A stretch of 64,000 bases of DNA from Lepus europaeus (lineage: Eukaryota; Chordata; Mammalia; Lagomorpha; Leporidae): the NCBI RefSeq assembly GCF_033115175.1, contig NC_084835.1:62230448-62294447 (forward strand), read 5' to 3'. A program made the translations under genes and the position numbers. The notes under the pieces were generated by a model. The model ran no database searches. It was not told the origin of the DNA and saw only the letters and a list, made by a program, of their open reading frames with translations. Of the stretch, positions 10,642-21,756 are shown one piece after another (position 1 is the stretch's first letter; every line of letters begins with the position of its first letter).

Positions 10642-10994
10642 CTTTATTTTATTTTATTTCTTTATTTATTTTTATTTTTGACAGGCAGAGTGGACAGTGA
10701 GAGAGAGAGAGAGACAGAGAGAAAGGTCTTCCTTTGCCGTTGGTTCACCTTCCAATGGCCGCTGCAGCCGGCGCACAGCCCTGATCCAAAGGCAGGAGCC
10801 AGGTGCTTCTCCTGGTCTCCCATGGGGTGCAGGGCCCAAGGACTTGGGCCATCCTCCACTGCACTCCCGGGCCATAGCAGAGAGCTGGCCTGGAAGAGGG
10901 GCAACCGGGACAGAATCTGGCGCCCCGACCGGAACTAGAACCTGGTGTGCCGGCGCCGCAAGGCGGAGGATTAGCCTGTTGAGCAATGGTGCCA
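10642..10994 (-). repeat. Young, GC-rich CSINE with exact TSD
   Basis: It retains many CpGs (GTGCCGGCGCCGCAAGGCGG near 10946), so it is among the youngest copies here. GCTACATTTC repeats at 10632-10641 and 10995-11004. Confidence 0.94.
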
Positions 10995-11004
10995 GCTACA
11001 TTTC

Positions 11005-12325
11005 ATATTAATTTCTGTACATTTCTTAGCCACACAGTGCTGTATGATTTGTTCACACTGGCACATTGCAAAAGGTGGTGCTGTTAGAACTTGCCCCAGG
11101 ATAATGGCAGAAGGACGGTTCTCCTGGGTATAGGGCTGCAGCTCCTTTGCTTATCTCCCTGTCCTGGATGTCTGATGAATCACCTGTGTATCCCTGATGT
11201 ACCTGTTATGCTGTGGGTTGTGATAACAGGTGATCAATAAATCCTTTTTGAAAGAATTACCAAATAACACCTGGACATAAGCAGATGGTAAATTACTTTT
11301 GTTGTTTAATAGACCTGTGCAATAGGGAGAGTTGACAGTGTTCAGATGCTTTTCAAATAGCAGTCTAATTTGTCTCCCTAACTAGGAGGTCAGGAAGACC
11401 AGTGTTAGCAGGGTGGGGAACCTTTTTACTGCCAAGGGCCCTTTGGATATTTATGACATCATCCATAGGCCAGTTTTTATCAACTTAAAAATTATTCTGC
11501 TATAGATTTATTGAATTTTGTGACCTGCCTGTTGTTGCCTTGGCAAGGCCAGACCAAATGATTTCACGGGACTTCTATACAGCCCACAGTTGTCACTCCC
11601 CACCCCATGTCAGACAATGTGCAATCATATTTCTACTAACTGTGAGGTAGATAAAACTGATTAAGAGGATTATGTGAAAAATCAATACAGTATTTCCAAG
11701 TTCTCTACAGAAATGCCATATACATGTGCTATCTGCCATATTTTTAAAATGTAAATACTATTTACAAGGTCCTCTAATTAAAATTATTTACAATCACCTT
11801 GTCTGTTATACTTAGTTCTTGGGTGTTGTTGCAGAGCCAAAGTACACTGAGGAGTAGCTCAGTCCAGTCATCACTTACCTGTATTTCCCCTGTATAATTT
11901 GTTTCTTTAATGTGTTTATAACTTGACATTATTCTTCCTTGATTCTAAAAACTTTGAATTCTTTAAAGCTCAGCAGGGAGGCACATGGCTGATGTGGTAT
12001 TTGCACCAACCCCCCAAGGGGGCCATTATTTATTGTGTCAGGGACAATCAGAACAGTACTTGTAATTTGATACTGTGTCAAAGATACCAAATTAAGTTTG
12101 TGTCAAAAGAAGTATTCTGTTGTATTGGTTAAAATGGTATTCCAAAGGCTCTCTATAAGTCTCCTGTGTGTCAGACTGTCTGTCTCTCTGTTGTTTATTA
12201 TTCTGTTCTACTTTGTAAAAATTTTCTAGTATATTTTATTTTATTATTTTTATTGTTTGGCAGTAAAATATTATATGTGCTGTTGGAAGCTTCTTTTTTT
12301 TGATTTATTATTTCTAGTAATAAAT
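11005..12325. other. Gene-free stretch with one possible unassigned dispersed repeat
   Basis: About 11411-11600 (AACCTTTTTACTGCCAAGGG through CTTGGCAAGGCCAGACC) has the feel of a dispersed repeat, but I cannot name its family. The rest is unique-looking and AT-rich, without convincing coding potential. Confidence 0.35.
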
Positions 12326-12406
12326 AAAGGGAGTTCAACTGTTACTAAATTGTATTTTGAAACTACTCCTTGGTGTAAAAACTTTCATTTTTTTCTGGAC
12401 ATATAA
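12326..12406 (+). repeat. Local duplicate, copy A (81 bp)
   Basis: Aligns without gaps to 13700-13780, 72 of 81 positions identical by eye, eight of nine differences being transitions. The shared core includes AAATTGTATTTTGA and ACTACTCCTTGGTGTA. Confidence 0.85.
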
Positions 12407-13260
12407 TAATATAAATCCAGGCTTTCATGTTGTTTTAGACAAACCAGGGTTATTGAAATAATTACTATGAATTAGTGAGGCTGATTACTTTGATGGTGAG
12501 GAGACCATCATAGCCAGAAGATTTCAGTTTGACAAGCCATGGAGTATTATTCATTGTGACAGGCAAGCCTGCCTGGGCAATGCTGATGTCTTCCACAGTA
12601 ATACTTTGCTAAAGGCATCAAGTTTAAGCTGCTCATTTGCATAGACAATTCAGAGTATTACCAGGAGCTAGGCAAGATAAATTGTATTTACATCCTGCAA
12701 AATGAATGTGATGCTATTGAATTTAGTCAGTAAGTGCCTGTCTTCAGGACATAAATATCATGCGACTAGAGGCAAATCAATATGAGGAAGTTTTTTTTTT
12801 TAAATTTTGTATATTAAAGAAAAGCAGAAAGGAATTAAGTTTGAGAACTAGCCTACCTACAGTGATATAGCATTGCAAAAGGAGTAATGTGTGGACCAAG
12901 AACTATTTGTAATTTCCCTTGTACTTAAGCGCTTTGAGGCTGTCATATAATTATGAGAGAATGTTTATGAAGTTCAGGTCAACAAGCAGATTGAGAGTGT
13001 GTTCGGAGATGGGTACAATCTAGAAAATAGAAAACAATTCAATAGTTCACAATATTTGTCATAAGGATGTTTAGGAGAGATGGATCTGCAAATCAAAATA
13101 GTATAATATGAAATGTTAAGTATTGTGTTTAAGACCTGCACAAGTAAGAAGAATGTTATGAGTTTGAGGGACTAGCAGAAGTTTGGGGCTAAGAAACAGC
13201 AGGCACATTGTGTAGCAAACAACTATAAGGCCTTTTGGGTTGATTGACCATAATTTGGAG
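12407..13260. other. Unique-looking sequence, nothing identified
   Basis: Moderately AT-rich, with no long frames or repeat landmarks recognised. Confidence 0.5.
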
Positions 13261-13274
13261 GTGATCAGAATTCT

Positions 13275-13603
13275 GTTTTTTTATTATTATTATTTGAAAG
13301 GCAGAGTTAGGGAGAGAAGGGAGGTGTGGGGTAGAGATAGCTTCCATCTGCTGGTTCACTACCAAATTGGCCTCAATGACCAGGTCTGGGCTAGGTCAAA
13401 ACCAGCAGCCAGAAGCTTCTTCTGGTTCTTGCACATGAGTGTGGGGGCCGAAGCACTTGGGCCATCTTCTGCTGCTGTCCCAGGTACATCAGCAGAGAGC
13501 TATATTGGAAGTGGAGCAGCCAGGAATTGACCTGGCACTCATATGGGATGCCAGCATTCCAGGTGGCAGCTTTCTTTACCTGCTGTGCCACAGCACCAGC
13601 CCA
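13275..13603 (-). repeat. CSINE with exact 14-bp TSD
   Basis: GTGATCAGAATTCT at 13261-13274 and 13604-13617 brackets an older-type copy (CACTCATATGGGATGCCAGC region, CTGTGCCACAGCACCAGCCC head). Confidence 0.94.
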
Positions 13604-13699
13604 GTGATCAGAATTCTTAAAAGGAGGAATAGAAGAAGTTAAATTCAAGAAATGTTTATGTGAAAAAAAATAAATTAATATTCTGATAATAAATAATAT

Positions 13700-13780
13700 A
13701 AAGGGAATTCAGTTGCTGCTAAATTGTATTTTGATACTACTCCTTGGTGTAGAAACTTCCATTTCTTTCTGGACATATAA
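13700..13780 (+). repeat. Local duplicate, copy B (81 bp)
   Basis: Partner of 12326-12406, offset 1374 bp in the same orientation. Similarity fades outside the 81 bp apart from an AATAAAT run just upstream in both. Confidence 0.85.
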
Positions 13781-14230
13781 AGATGTGGTAGTGATGGTTT
13801 ATCAAATGTGCTGTGATGAAGCGATGAATTGCAAAAATGAAACTATGGCAACTCTTCAGTCTCTGGCTCAGTGCAAGTGTGGCTGCCATTATCCACAAAG
13901 GTGTTTTGTTTGAATTAGAAAATATGCATTTTCTTCTGTGCAGATGCAACCCTGTGGCAGAAAGAACTATATGTATGGAGTCTCAGGTGGATTTTAGCCC
14001 CACTTGTCCTAGGCTCTTGAGCAGTGCACAATGTGACCAACTGTAAGAGTTGGTTGTGGGCAGATCGGTGATCATTAATCATTGATGTGAATAGGAAGGT
14101 AATAGAATTGGGAGGTATCGAGGAATGAAATGATGAGCTTGGTAAGTATCATTACTTAGATGGAAATGTCCATGAAAAACTTGGCTGTGGCCCAAAAGCA
14201 CTGATGACTTTGGAGGATTTAAGGCATTAA

Positions 14231-14262
14231 ACTTTAAAAAAAAAAAACACACACACACACAT
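14231..14262. repeat. Poly-A / (AC)n simple repeat
   Basis: An A-run passes directly into CACACACACACACAC. Confidence 0.9.
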
Positions 14263-14887
14263 AGCTATTGTTAATGTTATTCACGATTTTTGTTTTTTTA
14301 ATTTTAGCTCCAATGTACTGGTGCAGAACTGGTGGTTGGTTCTCCAAAATAGTTGAGCTGCTCTATAGAAAATGCATTTCAAAGAACTTTTTGTTGGAAT
14401 AGTGTCTACACTGTTAATATATTTAAAAAATAGTCTTAATAAATTAGATTAGCACTTTTTTCTTATTTCATATGTTCCAGATTGCTGGTCTATTCCTTGA
14501 ATGACTAAGAGTTCTTACCAGAAATACCTTTCTTTATCTTGACACTGTGGACGGTCAGAGCACGTGAGTACAGGGCCACGTTGGCAGGTTGTAGTGAATC
14601 CTAATGGACTAAGTCCTCTAAGCAAAAATCCATGTATTTAGTCACAGAGAAGAGCGAATAGTGATAGCTTTTTTCTTTGTGATACAAATTTTAGATGAGC
14701 CAGCAAACCTTTCTCACTCCATTATTTTATGATTATATTTGGGCTCTAAAACCAATGGTGAAATTTTTGTCAGCTCATTGGCGGGTTATTTATAAAAGTC
14801 AATGATAGAAAGACTGTTTCCTTGTGTGCTTTTGTGATTCTGAAGGGCAAGGATTCTTCAACTTTTTAATGTGGCACTGTTTTGCAG

Positions 14888-14978
14888 AGAAACACAGCTA
14901 AAGAGTGCTGAACAGAGGATGAAACAGCCCAGCAAGAAGAGGAAGTTTAGCATGGATTCCCAAGAGCATCTGGACCAG
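14888..14978 (+). CDS. Candidate 91-bp internal exon of an unrecognised gene
   Basis: A pyrimidine-leaning acceptor (GGCACTGTTTTGCAG, AG at 14886-14887) precedes a 91-bp stretch open in one frame. It is closed by GACCAG and a GT at 14979. With the upstream exon supplying two bases, it encodes 30 residues: a polar, Glu/Gln-rich start, then a basic PSKKRKF run that resembles a nuclear localisation signal, then a Ser/Glu/Asp tail. Composition differs from the hydrophobic frames common around it. The donor (GTTGGA) is weak, the frame stays open into the intron, and I do not recognise the protein. It could equally be chance or a pseudo-exon. Confidence 0.3.
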
Positions 14979-15029
14979 GTTGGATGCTTCATGAGATTTT
15001 GGTTCCTGCTTCTTTCCTTACAGTGTGTA

Positions 15030-15490
15030 CTCACTATTTGTCTCAGTCCATTCCATGTGACTGTAACAAAATACTTGAGCCTAGGCACTTTATGAAGAGA
15101 AAATACCTATTCAGCTCCTAGTTCTGGAGGTCCGATAGTAAGGCACAGGCTTCTGCCAGGCTCCAGTTTAGGGCTGGTGGTGGACAGCTTCACAGTGCTC
15201 TGAGAAGTTATGGAAGAGATCACACAGTGAGACGGGAAACAAGAAACCTGTGAGGGTCCTGGATCTTTGTTTTATAAAACCCAGTCCCATGGGAACGAAT
15301 TCACTTTGGGAGATCAGCATTAATTCCTTCAGAGGGTAGTACCCACATGAACTGCTTGCCTCACAGTGGATCTAACCTCTTAAAGGTTCTTCCACTTCAG
15401 TCACGACACTGGGACCAACCTTCCAGCACATGAACCCTTTGGCAAAAAAACCACAGCCAAACCCTGGCACTATTGAACCTCACAGGGGAA
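15030..15490 (-). repeat. MaLR-type LTR (MST/MLT1-like)
   Basis: TTTGTCTCAGTCCATTCCAT, GACTGTAACAAAATACTTGA, TAGTTCTGGAGGTCCGATAG and, at the far end, CCAGCACATGAACCC follow the reverse complement of a MaLR LTR. No internal retroviral sequence is attached, so it is probably a solo LTR. Confidence 0.65.
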
Positions 15491-15687
15491 TAGAATAGCT
15501 TATATAACCATAACTGAGAAGTGTTCCAATTACATCAAATGACTTGCTTCTTGTTGAGTTTTATGTATAGTGGTGTAGACTCATACATTTTTAAGGTTAT
15601 TTTAAAGGTGAGCAGAGGCCTTTTCTTTTAGAAATGTAGAGGTAATTATTGTTAAGTAAGTGGGTGCAGTTGTGAGCTGTCAGAGGC

Positions 15688-16046
15688 TATTTTGGGGCTC
15701 TCCAGAGAAACAGAACCTATGGGTGTGTTTGAGGGGTGGGGGACAGAAGAGAATGGATTTTAAAGAATTGGTTCACAGAGGTATGGGGGCTGATAAGTGT
15801 GAAAATTGAAGGGCAGTGGGAAAGTTGGAGGGCCAGGGAAGGATTCTTGTAGTCTTAGACCCCAGGTTAGTCTGGAGGTAGAGTTCCTTCTTTCCCAAGG
15901 GCCTCAGTTTTTCCTATTAAGCCTTCAACTGCTTGAATGAGACCCATCCACATTGTGGAGATCATCTGCTTTATTCAGTCTACTGACTTAGATGTTAATC
16001 CCGTCTAAAAATTACTTTCACAGCAACATATAGATAACTAGAAAGT
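15688..16046 (-). repeat. MLT2-like LTR of an ERVL element
   Basis: GGGCTCTCCAGAGAAACAGA, TAAAGAATTGGTTCACAG, CTTCAACTGCTTGAATGAG, CATCCACATTGTGGAG, ATCTGCTTTATTCAGTCTAC and TTTCACAGCAACATATAG appear in the order of a reversed MLT2. It is solo and diverged. Confidence 0.75.
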
Positions 16047-16397
16047 ATATTGTTCATCATGTTTCTAGTGACCTTGCCTGTGCTGGTTCCTTGTGACAAC
16101 TGTTTATTCCTACAAATTTAATGGTTGGCCGAGTGAGCAGAAGCCCCTGGTGACAGTTTTGGGGGTAATGGGCCATTATAGAATTCTCATTCATGACACT
16201 CTCGTGGGCTCTTGTCAGCTGTTTATTTCTGGGTTTTGAGCTCTTCATGTGGTCTGTGGTTATGCATTTATACATTGTACTTGGTAAAGTGATATAATCA
16301 AAGACATTCTTTGGTGCAATGCCCAGGTTAGTGTGGTTTTTGAGCTCCAGGCTTGGAACTGGATCTTAACTGACAGTGTGATCTGAGGTTGTCATTG

Positions 16398-16461
16398 AAC
16401 TATAGATGTGGATCCTGCTCCTGCTCCCTCAGGATCATCCTCTCTGGGATGATTGCCATGG
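16398..16461 (+). repeat. Perfect 64-bp duplication, copy 1
   Basis: Begins AACTATAGATGTGGATCC and ends GATGATTGCCATGG. Identical at every base to 16716-16779. Confidence 0.95.
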
Positions 16462-16683
16462 GCCTGGAGTCCAGTTCCCTAGGTCCACATTGGTTCCATC
16501 TCTTAGATCTGTTGTAGGGGAGTTCATGGGTCTAAGTGCTTCCTCAAGAGGAACTTGTATTTAAGAGATTGCCTGGACCTGTCTTATGTACTGTGAGGAT
16601 GCCATTCTCCTCAGCATTTTTGGTTTGCTGTACTATGTGCTTTGAAGAGACAGACTCTGGGGAAACTCAGCATTTGGTGTATT

Positions 16684-16710
16684 TTAAGTTATTCTTAAAG
16701 AATAACTTAA
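16684..16710. repeat. 13-bp perfect inverted repeat (hairpin)
   Basis: TTAAGTTATTCTT (16684-16696), one A, then its exact reverse complement AAGAATAACTTAA (16698-16710). The right arm is followed by a further AAAGAATAACT that leads straight into duplication copy 2. Confidence 0.95.
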
Positions 16711-16715
16711 AGAAT

Positions 16716-16779
16716 AACTATAGATGTGGATCCTGCTCCTGCTCCCTCAGGATCATCCTCTCTGGGATGATTGCCATGG
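16716..16779 (+). repeat. Perfect 64-bp duplication, copy 2
   Basis: Copy of 16398-16461, 318 bp downstream in direct orientation, immediately after the hairpin. Absence of any mismatch points to a recent event or an assembly effect. Confidence 0.95.
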
Positions 16780-17187
16780 TCAAGGGCAAGTCCCTTCCCC
16801 AGGTTGGGCTCAATTCTTTGTGTATAGAATAAGACACTTAGTGTAGAAGATCTTAAGGGTCTTTCCTTTTCAGTGATTCTAAGGTACATAATGGTGCATA
16901 ATGAGACTTCGGGATGAATAGGGTAGATCTTAGTAGCCATATTTTTGTAGGGAAAGTTTCATTGATATGGTGGCTACCAGCCCTGACAAGAAGACAGCAG
17001 GGAGCTACAGCAGATACCAGCTTTGGCTGAATGTAATGAAATCTGTTTTGAAAATCTCTAAATTGATGCTGAGAAAATATTTTGGGTAGGATTATTTTCA
17101 TTTCTCATTTTTCAGAAGTATTTATTTATTCACTACACTCAAGACTGCTGTGGGTTTGCAACATCCAGTAAAATGCATCCAAAGGTG
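16780..17187. other. Unique-looking sequence, nothing identified
   Basis: No repeat or exon signal recognised. Confidence 0.45.
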
Positions 17188-17287
17188 AAAGAGGGCCTGG
17201 CGTTGTGGTACAGTAGGATAAACAACCACTTGTGATGTTGGCATACCATATCACAGTGCCAGTTAGAATTGTGGATACCCCACTTCT
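17188..17287 (+). repeat. CSINE, first half (split by an L1)
   Basis: GGGCCTGGCGTTGTGGTACAG head through TGCCAGTTAGAATTGTGG and CCCCACTTCT, where the sequence switches to a reversed L1 tail. The remainder resumes at 20412 with CACTTCTGATTCAGG, as expected for the uninterrupted SINE. Confidence 0.88.
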
Positions 17288-20200
17288 TTTCAATTTTTTA
17301 AGTTTATATAAGGTGAACAAATTTCATATATACAGATTTAGGAGCAAAGTGATAGTTTCCACCATACCCTCCTCCTGCCCATGCTCCCACCTTCCCTACT
17401 CCTTCCTCTCTTATTCTTTCTTTTAATTTTTACAATGACATACTTTCAGTTTATTTTATAATCATAAGCCTAACCATCCACTGAGTAAAGAATTCAACAA
17501 ATAGTATGAAGAAAAAAACACTGCTCTTCAACATTAGAGACAAGGGCTACAAACAATCGTTGAATCTCAAAATGTCAATTTTGTTTATATATATTACATT
17601 TTTAGTACTCTATTAATTACCATAGATCAGGGGAAACATGTGATTTTTGTCTTTCTGGGACTGGCTTATTTTAATGTGCATAATGGTTTCTGGTTGCATC
17701 CATCGTATTGTGAAAACAGGATTTCATTTTTTTTTACAGCTGATTTTGTAGTGTATGCATACATTTTATTTATCCAGTCATTGGTTGATGAACATCTGGG
17801 TTCTATATCTTAGCTATTGTGAATTGAGCTGCAGTAAACATGGAGGACAGAGATAACTCTTCCATATGCTGATTTCATTTCCTTTGGATAAATTCTCAGG
17901 AAGTATTTTCAGAAATCTGAGTAATCTTTTTACTATCTTCCACTGTACTAGTACAACTGAAGTACTCCTTTACTTTCCCACCAGTGGTGGAGTGGAGTAC
18001 TTTTCCCCCCACATTCTCATCAGTATTTATTGTTTATTGATTTCTGTATGACAGCCATTTTAACTGGGGTGAGGGGAAACCACATTATGGTTTTGATTTG
18101 TGTTTCTCTGATGGCTAGTGATCCTGAGCATTTTTTCATGTATCTGTTGGCCATTTGAGTTTCCTCTTTTGAAAAATGTCATTTCAAGTCCTTTGCCTAT
18201 TTCTTAACTGGATTATTTGTTTTGTTGTTGTTGAGTTTCTTGGGCTCTTTATAGATTCTAGATATTAATTGTTTATCAGTTGCATAGTTTGAAAATATTT
18301 TCTCCCATTCTGTTTTTTGCTTCTTTGTTGAAATTTCTTTTGCAGTACAGAAGCTTCTTAGCTTGAGGTAATCCCATTTATCTATTTTTGCTTTGATTGC
18401 CTGTGCTTCTGAATTCTTTTCCAAGAAGAATTTGCTTATCCCAGTATCTTGTAGAATTTCCTCAATGTTCTCCTCCAGCAATTTTATGGGATCAGATCAT
18501 AGATTTAGATGCTTGATCCATTGTGAGTTGATTTTTGTATAAGATGTAAGTTGGGGGTTTTGTTTCATACTTGTATGTGGGTATCCAATTTTCGTATGAC
18601 CATTTGTTGAATAGACTGTCCTTTCTCAGAATTTGATTTTAGCTCATTTGTCAAAGTTTAGTTGGGATGCAAAGATTGATTTCTGTGGAATTTCTATTCT
18701 GTTCCATTGGTCTACATGTCTATTTTTGTGTCACCACCAGGCTGCTTTGATTATAACTTTCCTGTGTAGTATGTCTTGAAATCTGATATTGTGATACCTC
18801 TGGCTTTTTTTTTTAAGGGAAAGGGTTTACTGGGAGAAACCCTACAAGCTAGAGGGAAGGGGCAAAAAGGGAAAAAGAGGGAAAAGAGTGTAAGAGAAAG
18901 AGATCAAGAGAAAGATCAAGAGAGAAAGAGCAAGAGACAGAGAGGGAGATTGAGAGAGAGAGAGGGAGAGAGATCAGGAGACAGAAAGAGAGAGCCACAT
19001 GGTCAGGAACAGATTCTCTTAAAACTTTGCTGGTGGGTGGGCAGGGAAGTAGGAGCAGCAAATCTCATTAGGATGGGGGTGGGGCTGACACCGGTGGTTG
19101 GACCATGTGGTCACCTGGCTTCCAGCCATGGTGGGGGGGGGGCGGCTAGGGCCTAGGATGGTGTCCAGGGTGTAGGTCGCACCGTAGATAAGACTGTGCC
19201 ATTTTATTAATATTCCACCCTTTTGTATTTTATAAAGCAAGAGTTGTATGGGATTACATTAGCCCCCAAAGTCCAGGAGGGGTAGAGGGATGATGATCTG
19301 TCTTTAGAGCTACTTCCTGCTGACATGGGGTGATGAGGTACTCTCTGCTGGCATGTGGTGATGTCTCAAGCTGCTGTCTTCTGGATAGGGAGCCAAGTAC
19401 ATCCCTGTAGCAGCATTTGTTTGACCACATGATTGGTGAAGGCCTTAGTTTGTTCCATTATCAACTCCTGTAAATACTTAAACAGACATGGTCGTATAAA
19501 AGACAGCATGAGAATAGCAACCAATGATTCTAAGAATGGCATTAACCAAGTAATGAGAGGATTTCATAGAGGACAGGAAATGAGGGGGCTCTCTAGACCC
19601 TTGTGAAGACTGTTCGATGGATGTGGTTTAAAGCTGATCTCAACAAAGACAGGGAGAAAGGCCACTCATCTTTTGTGGGTAGGGGAGTTTGTCTGTAGAG
19701 AAATCCTAAATAATCATACAACATTAAGTGGGAGAGATGATCATCAATACACAGAGATCGTGAGTAGAGCCATTGATGTTAGAGTAGAGGCTATTATTGC
19801 AAAGGAATGAGGCCCCAAGTGAGCTAGACAGGGTCTAGAACAAAGGACAGAGTCATTATTAGAGGACCTAAGAAAGGTGCTGTCTAAACCACAAATAAGT
19901 TCTCCAATTGAGAGGCAAATAGAAGCTGACAGAAATAGCTTGATAATAATCTGGTGGGCTTTAAGGCCTTGTCAGTTATGAGGCCCAGGCCTATGTTCTC
20001 TTCACATGGGGTACATCCTAAGGGAGGTGTGAACCTCCTTGGGGAAGCACCCTGTTGACTTCCATTACCTAACTGGCCTGGGAGGAGAGCTGGCCAGGTA
20101 AAGGCAAGTGGCATCTCTAAGAGGAAATTTTACAGTTCTGCCTGTAATGTTACTGATCATACTTGGCCATCCTCTCAGCAGTGGTGGTTACTTTGGAAGC

Positions 20201-20411
20201 TGGGCTGAGTGAAGGGCTTTTCAGCTTTTAGCCAGCAAGGTCTGTGGCTCTGATTGGCTTTGTTTTTGTTGTTTAAGACTGCTTTAGCTATTCTGGGTCT
20301 CTTGTGTTTCCATATGAATTTTACCATAATTTTTTTCTAGTTTTGAGAAGAATGTCATTGATAGGTTGATTGGGATCATATTGAATCTGTACACTGCTTT
20401 TGATAGTATTG
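17288..20411 (-). mobile_element. 5'-truncated L1 inserted into a SINE and itself interrupted
   Basis: Reversed L1: tail and 3' UTR at 17288-17830, ORF2 end to 18806, then foreign sequence, then ORF2 again at 20256-20411 (GACTGCTTTAGCTATTCTGG, TTGAGAAGAATGTCATTGAT). CACTTCT at 17281-17287 and 20412-20418 is the short TSD. The L1 itself is about 1.7 kb without its insert. Confidence 0.88.
18807..20250 (-). mobile_element. 3' part of an endogenous retrovirus inserted in the L1
   Basis: About 1.44 kb unrelated to L1 sits between two adjacent parts of L1 ORF2. On the minus strand, 20250 to about 19365 resembles the end of a retroviral env transmembrane subunit: a hydrophobic segment followed by a cytoplasmic-tail-like open stretch ending at a TGA at 19365-19367. 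Stops interrupt it further upstream. Next comes an LTR-like region with AATAAA near 19209, then a long CT-rich stretch (reads as GA on plus, 18880-18990). It closes with AAACCC, TTTCCC and a short A-run. The A-run and similar TGGCTTT bases at both junctions suggest copying of a retroviral transcript by L1 machinery rather than ordinary integration. The copy is fragmentary and non-coding. Retroviral family not assigned. Confidence 0.45.
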
Positions 20412-20616
20412 CACTTCTGATTCAGGTTCCTGCTAATGTGCCTCAGAAGGCAGAGGAAGATGGCCCAGGTGCTTGGGACCCTGCCAATTGTGAGGGATAT
20501 GTCGATGAGTTTCTGGTTCCTGATTTTGGCCTCTTGGGCAGGGGTAATGAATCAGCAGCTAGAAGATCTCTGTCTCTGTCCTCATCTCTGCTTAGCTGCT
20601 TTTCAAATAAATTTAT
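20412..20616 (+). repeat. CSINE, second half
   Basis: Continues the SINE begun at 17188: TGCTAATGTGCCTCAGAAGG, GATGGCCCAGGTGCTTGGGA, CTCTGTCTCTGTC and TTTTCAAATAAATTTATC. Confidence 0.9.
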
Positions 20617-20660
20617 CTTTTCTTTCTTTCTTTCTTTCTTTCTTTTTTTTTTTTTTTGGA
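20617..20660. repeat. (TTTC)n and poly-T tract
   Basis: TTTCTTTCTTTCTTTCTTTC followed by a run of about 15 T, grown at the tail of the SINE. Confidence 0.9.
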
Positions 20661-21756
20661 AAAAAAGAAGAACCACAGAAATGTGATATTTTGTAGGTTT
20701 TCCTTGTCTCAGATTGCAACTGAATTCCAGGAGAGCTATGGGAAAAATGTCCTACAATATTCAGTGTTTGCTTATCTGAAAGGTTGAATTAATTCCTTGT
20801 CACTTCATCTTTCACCTTGGATTATAGCAACAGAGAATTTGAAAAAGTAGACCTGAAGCAGCAAGTAAAATTTAAACAGCAGTTTGTTCCTGGAGTTATT
20901 ACATAGGATACCAGCATTATCTGCAGTTCATGAAATCAATCTGTATCCCCCTGGAGGCACAGGTGTCATATTCTTATGGAACAGGAATAGCAAGATACTC
21001 AGAAATTCCTGGTGTTCAAGAGACTGACAGTGAAAGTACAAGAATGGCTCTTATGTGAGAATTCCAGGGGCATGATTTGAAACCATGAACACAGAACAGT
21101 GGTTGACAATCCTGTACTGTCCTCTTGGTTGGAATTCATAAACAGAGTAATGTAGGCAATGGCTGGTCTACTGTGATCTGCACTGATATGGGTTTACCAT
21201 GTGTCCAGTACCACCAGGAGTAATGGGGCATCAACCCTTCTGGTTCTTTTTCTACCTCATAATCTGTACCCAAATGATGGACTTTAATTGGCAAATGGAA
21301 ATGTACCATAGCAGGGTTATTTTATGATCCTAAACCATTGTCTCCTGTTCTTCAGAATGTGTTTTCTGTAAAGCTTTATTTTTGGTTTTCAGATCTGAGA
21401 TTTGAAACATGAGAAAGCATAATAATGTTCCTATTTTTCTCAACTCATATTGATTTCCTGAAATGTTCTGTCTGGGATGATAAGGTAAAGTGTTCATTTT
21501 TCTTTCTTTAGAATTCATTTCCATTGTTTGATAGCAGTATATGTTTATTACCTTAATGGTATAATTAACTAGCCCAGACAGAAGCAAACAATGTTAAAGC
21601 TTCCAAGGAACTTTAGAGAACATTTTGGCTAGTCCTTTTATTTTAGCAATCAAGATAATCAGGTCAGAGAATATAAATCAGTTCTTGAAAGTAAATAGCT
21701 CTGCATGGGTAGGATTAGGATTTAAACTAAGACCACCTAGCCCCAAACTCAGAACT
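20661..21756. other. Unique-looking sequence; a weak MIR trace near 21.6-21.76 kb
   Basis: GGATTTAAACTAAGACCACC at 21719 and upstream bases vaguely resemble a reversed MIR. Nothing else is recognisable. Confidence 0.35.

Noticed and set aside
11411..11600. Possible conserved element or novel repeat
   Set aside because: It looks like a dispersed repeat, but I could not place it in a family or find its ends, so no name is given.
18776..19156. Arg/Glu/Gly-rich 126-codon frame
   Set aside because: It comes from the GA-rich (reversed CT-rich) LTR-like region; low-complexity translation.
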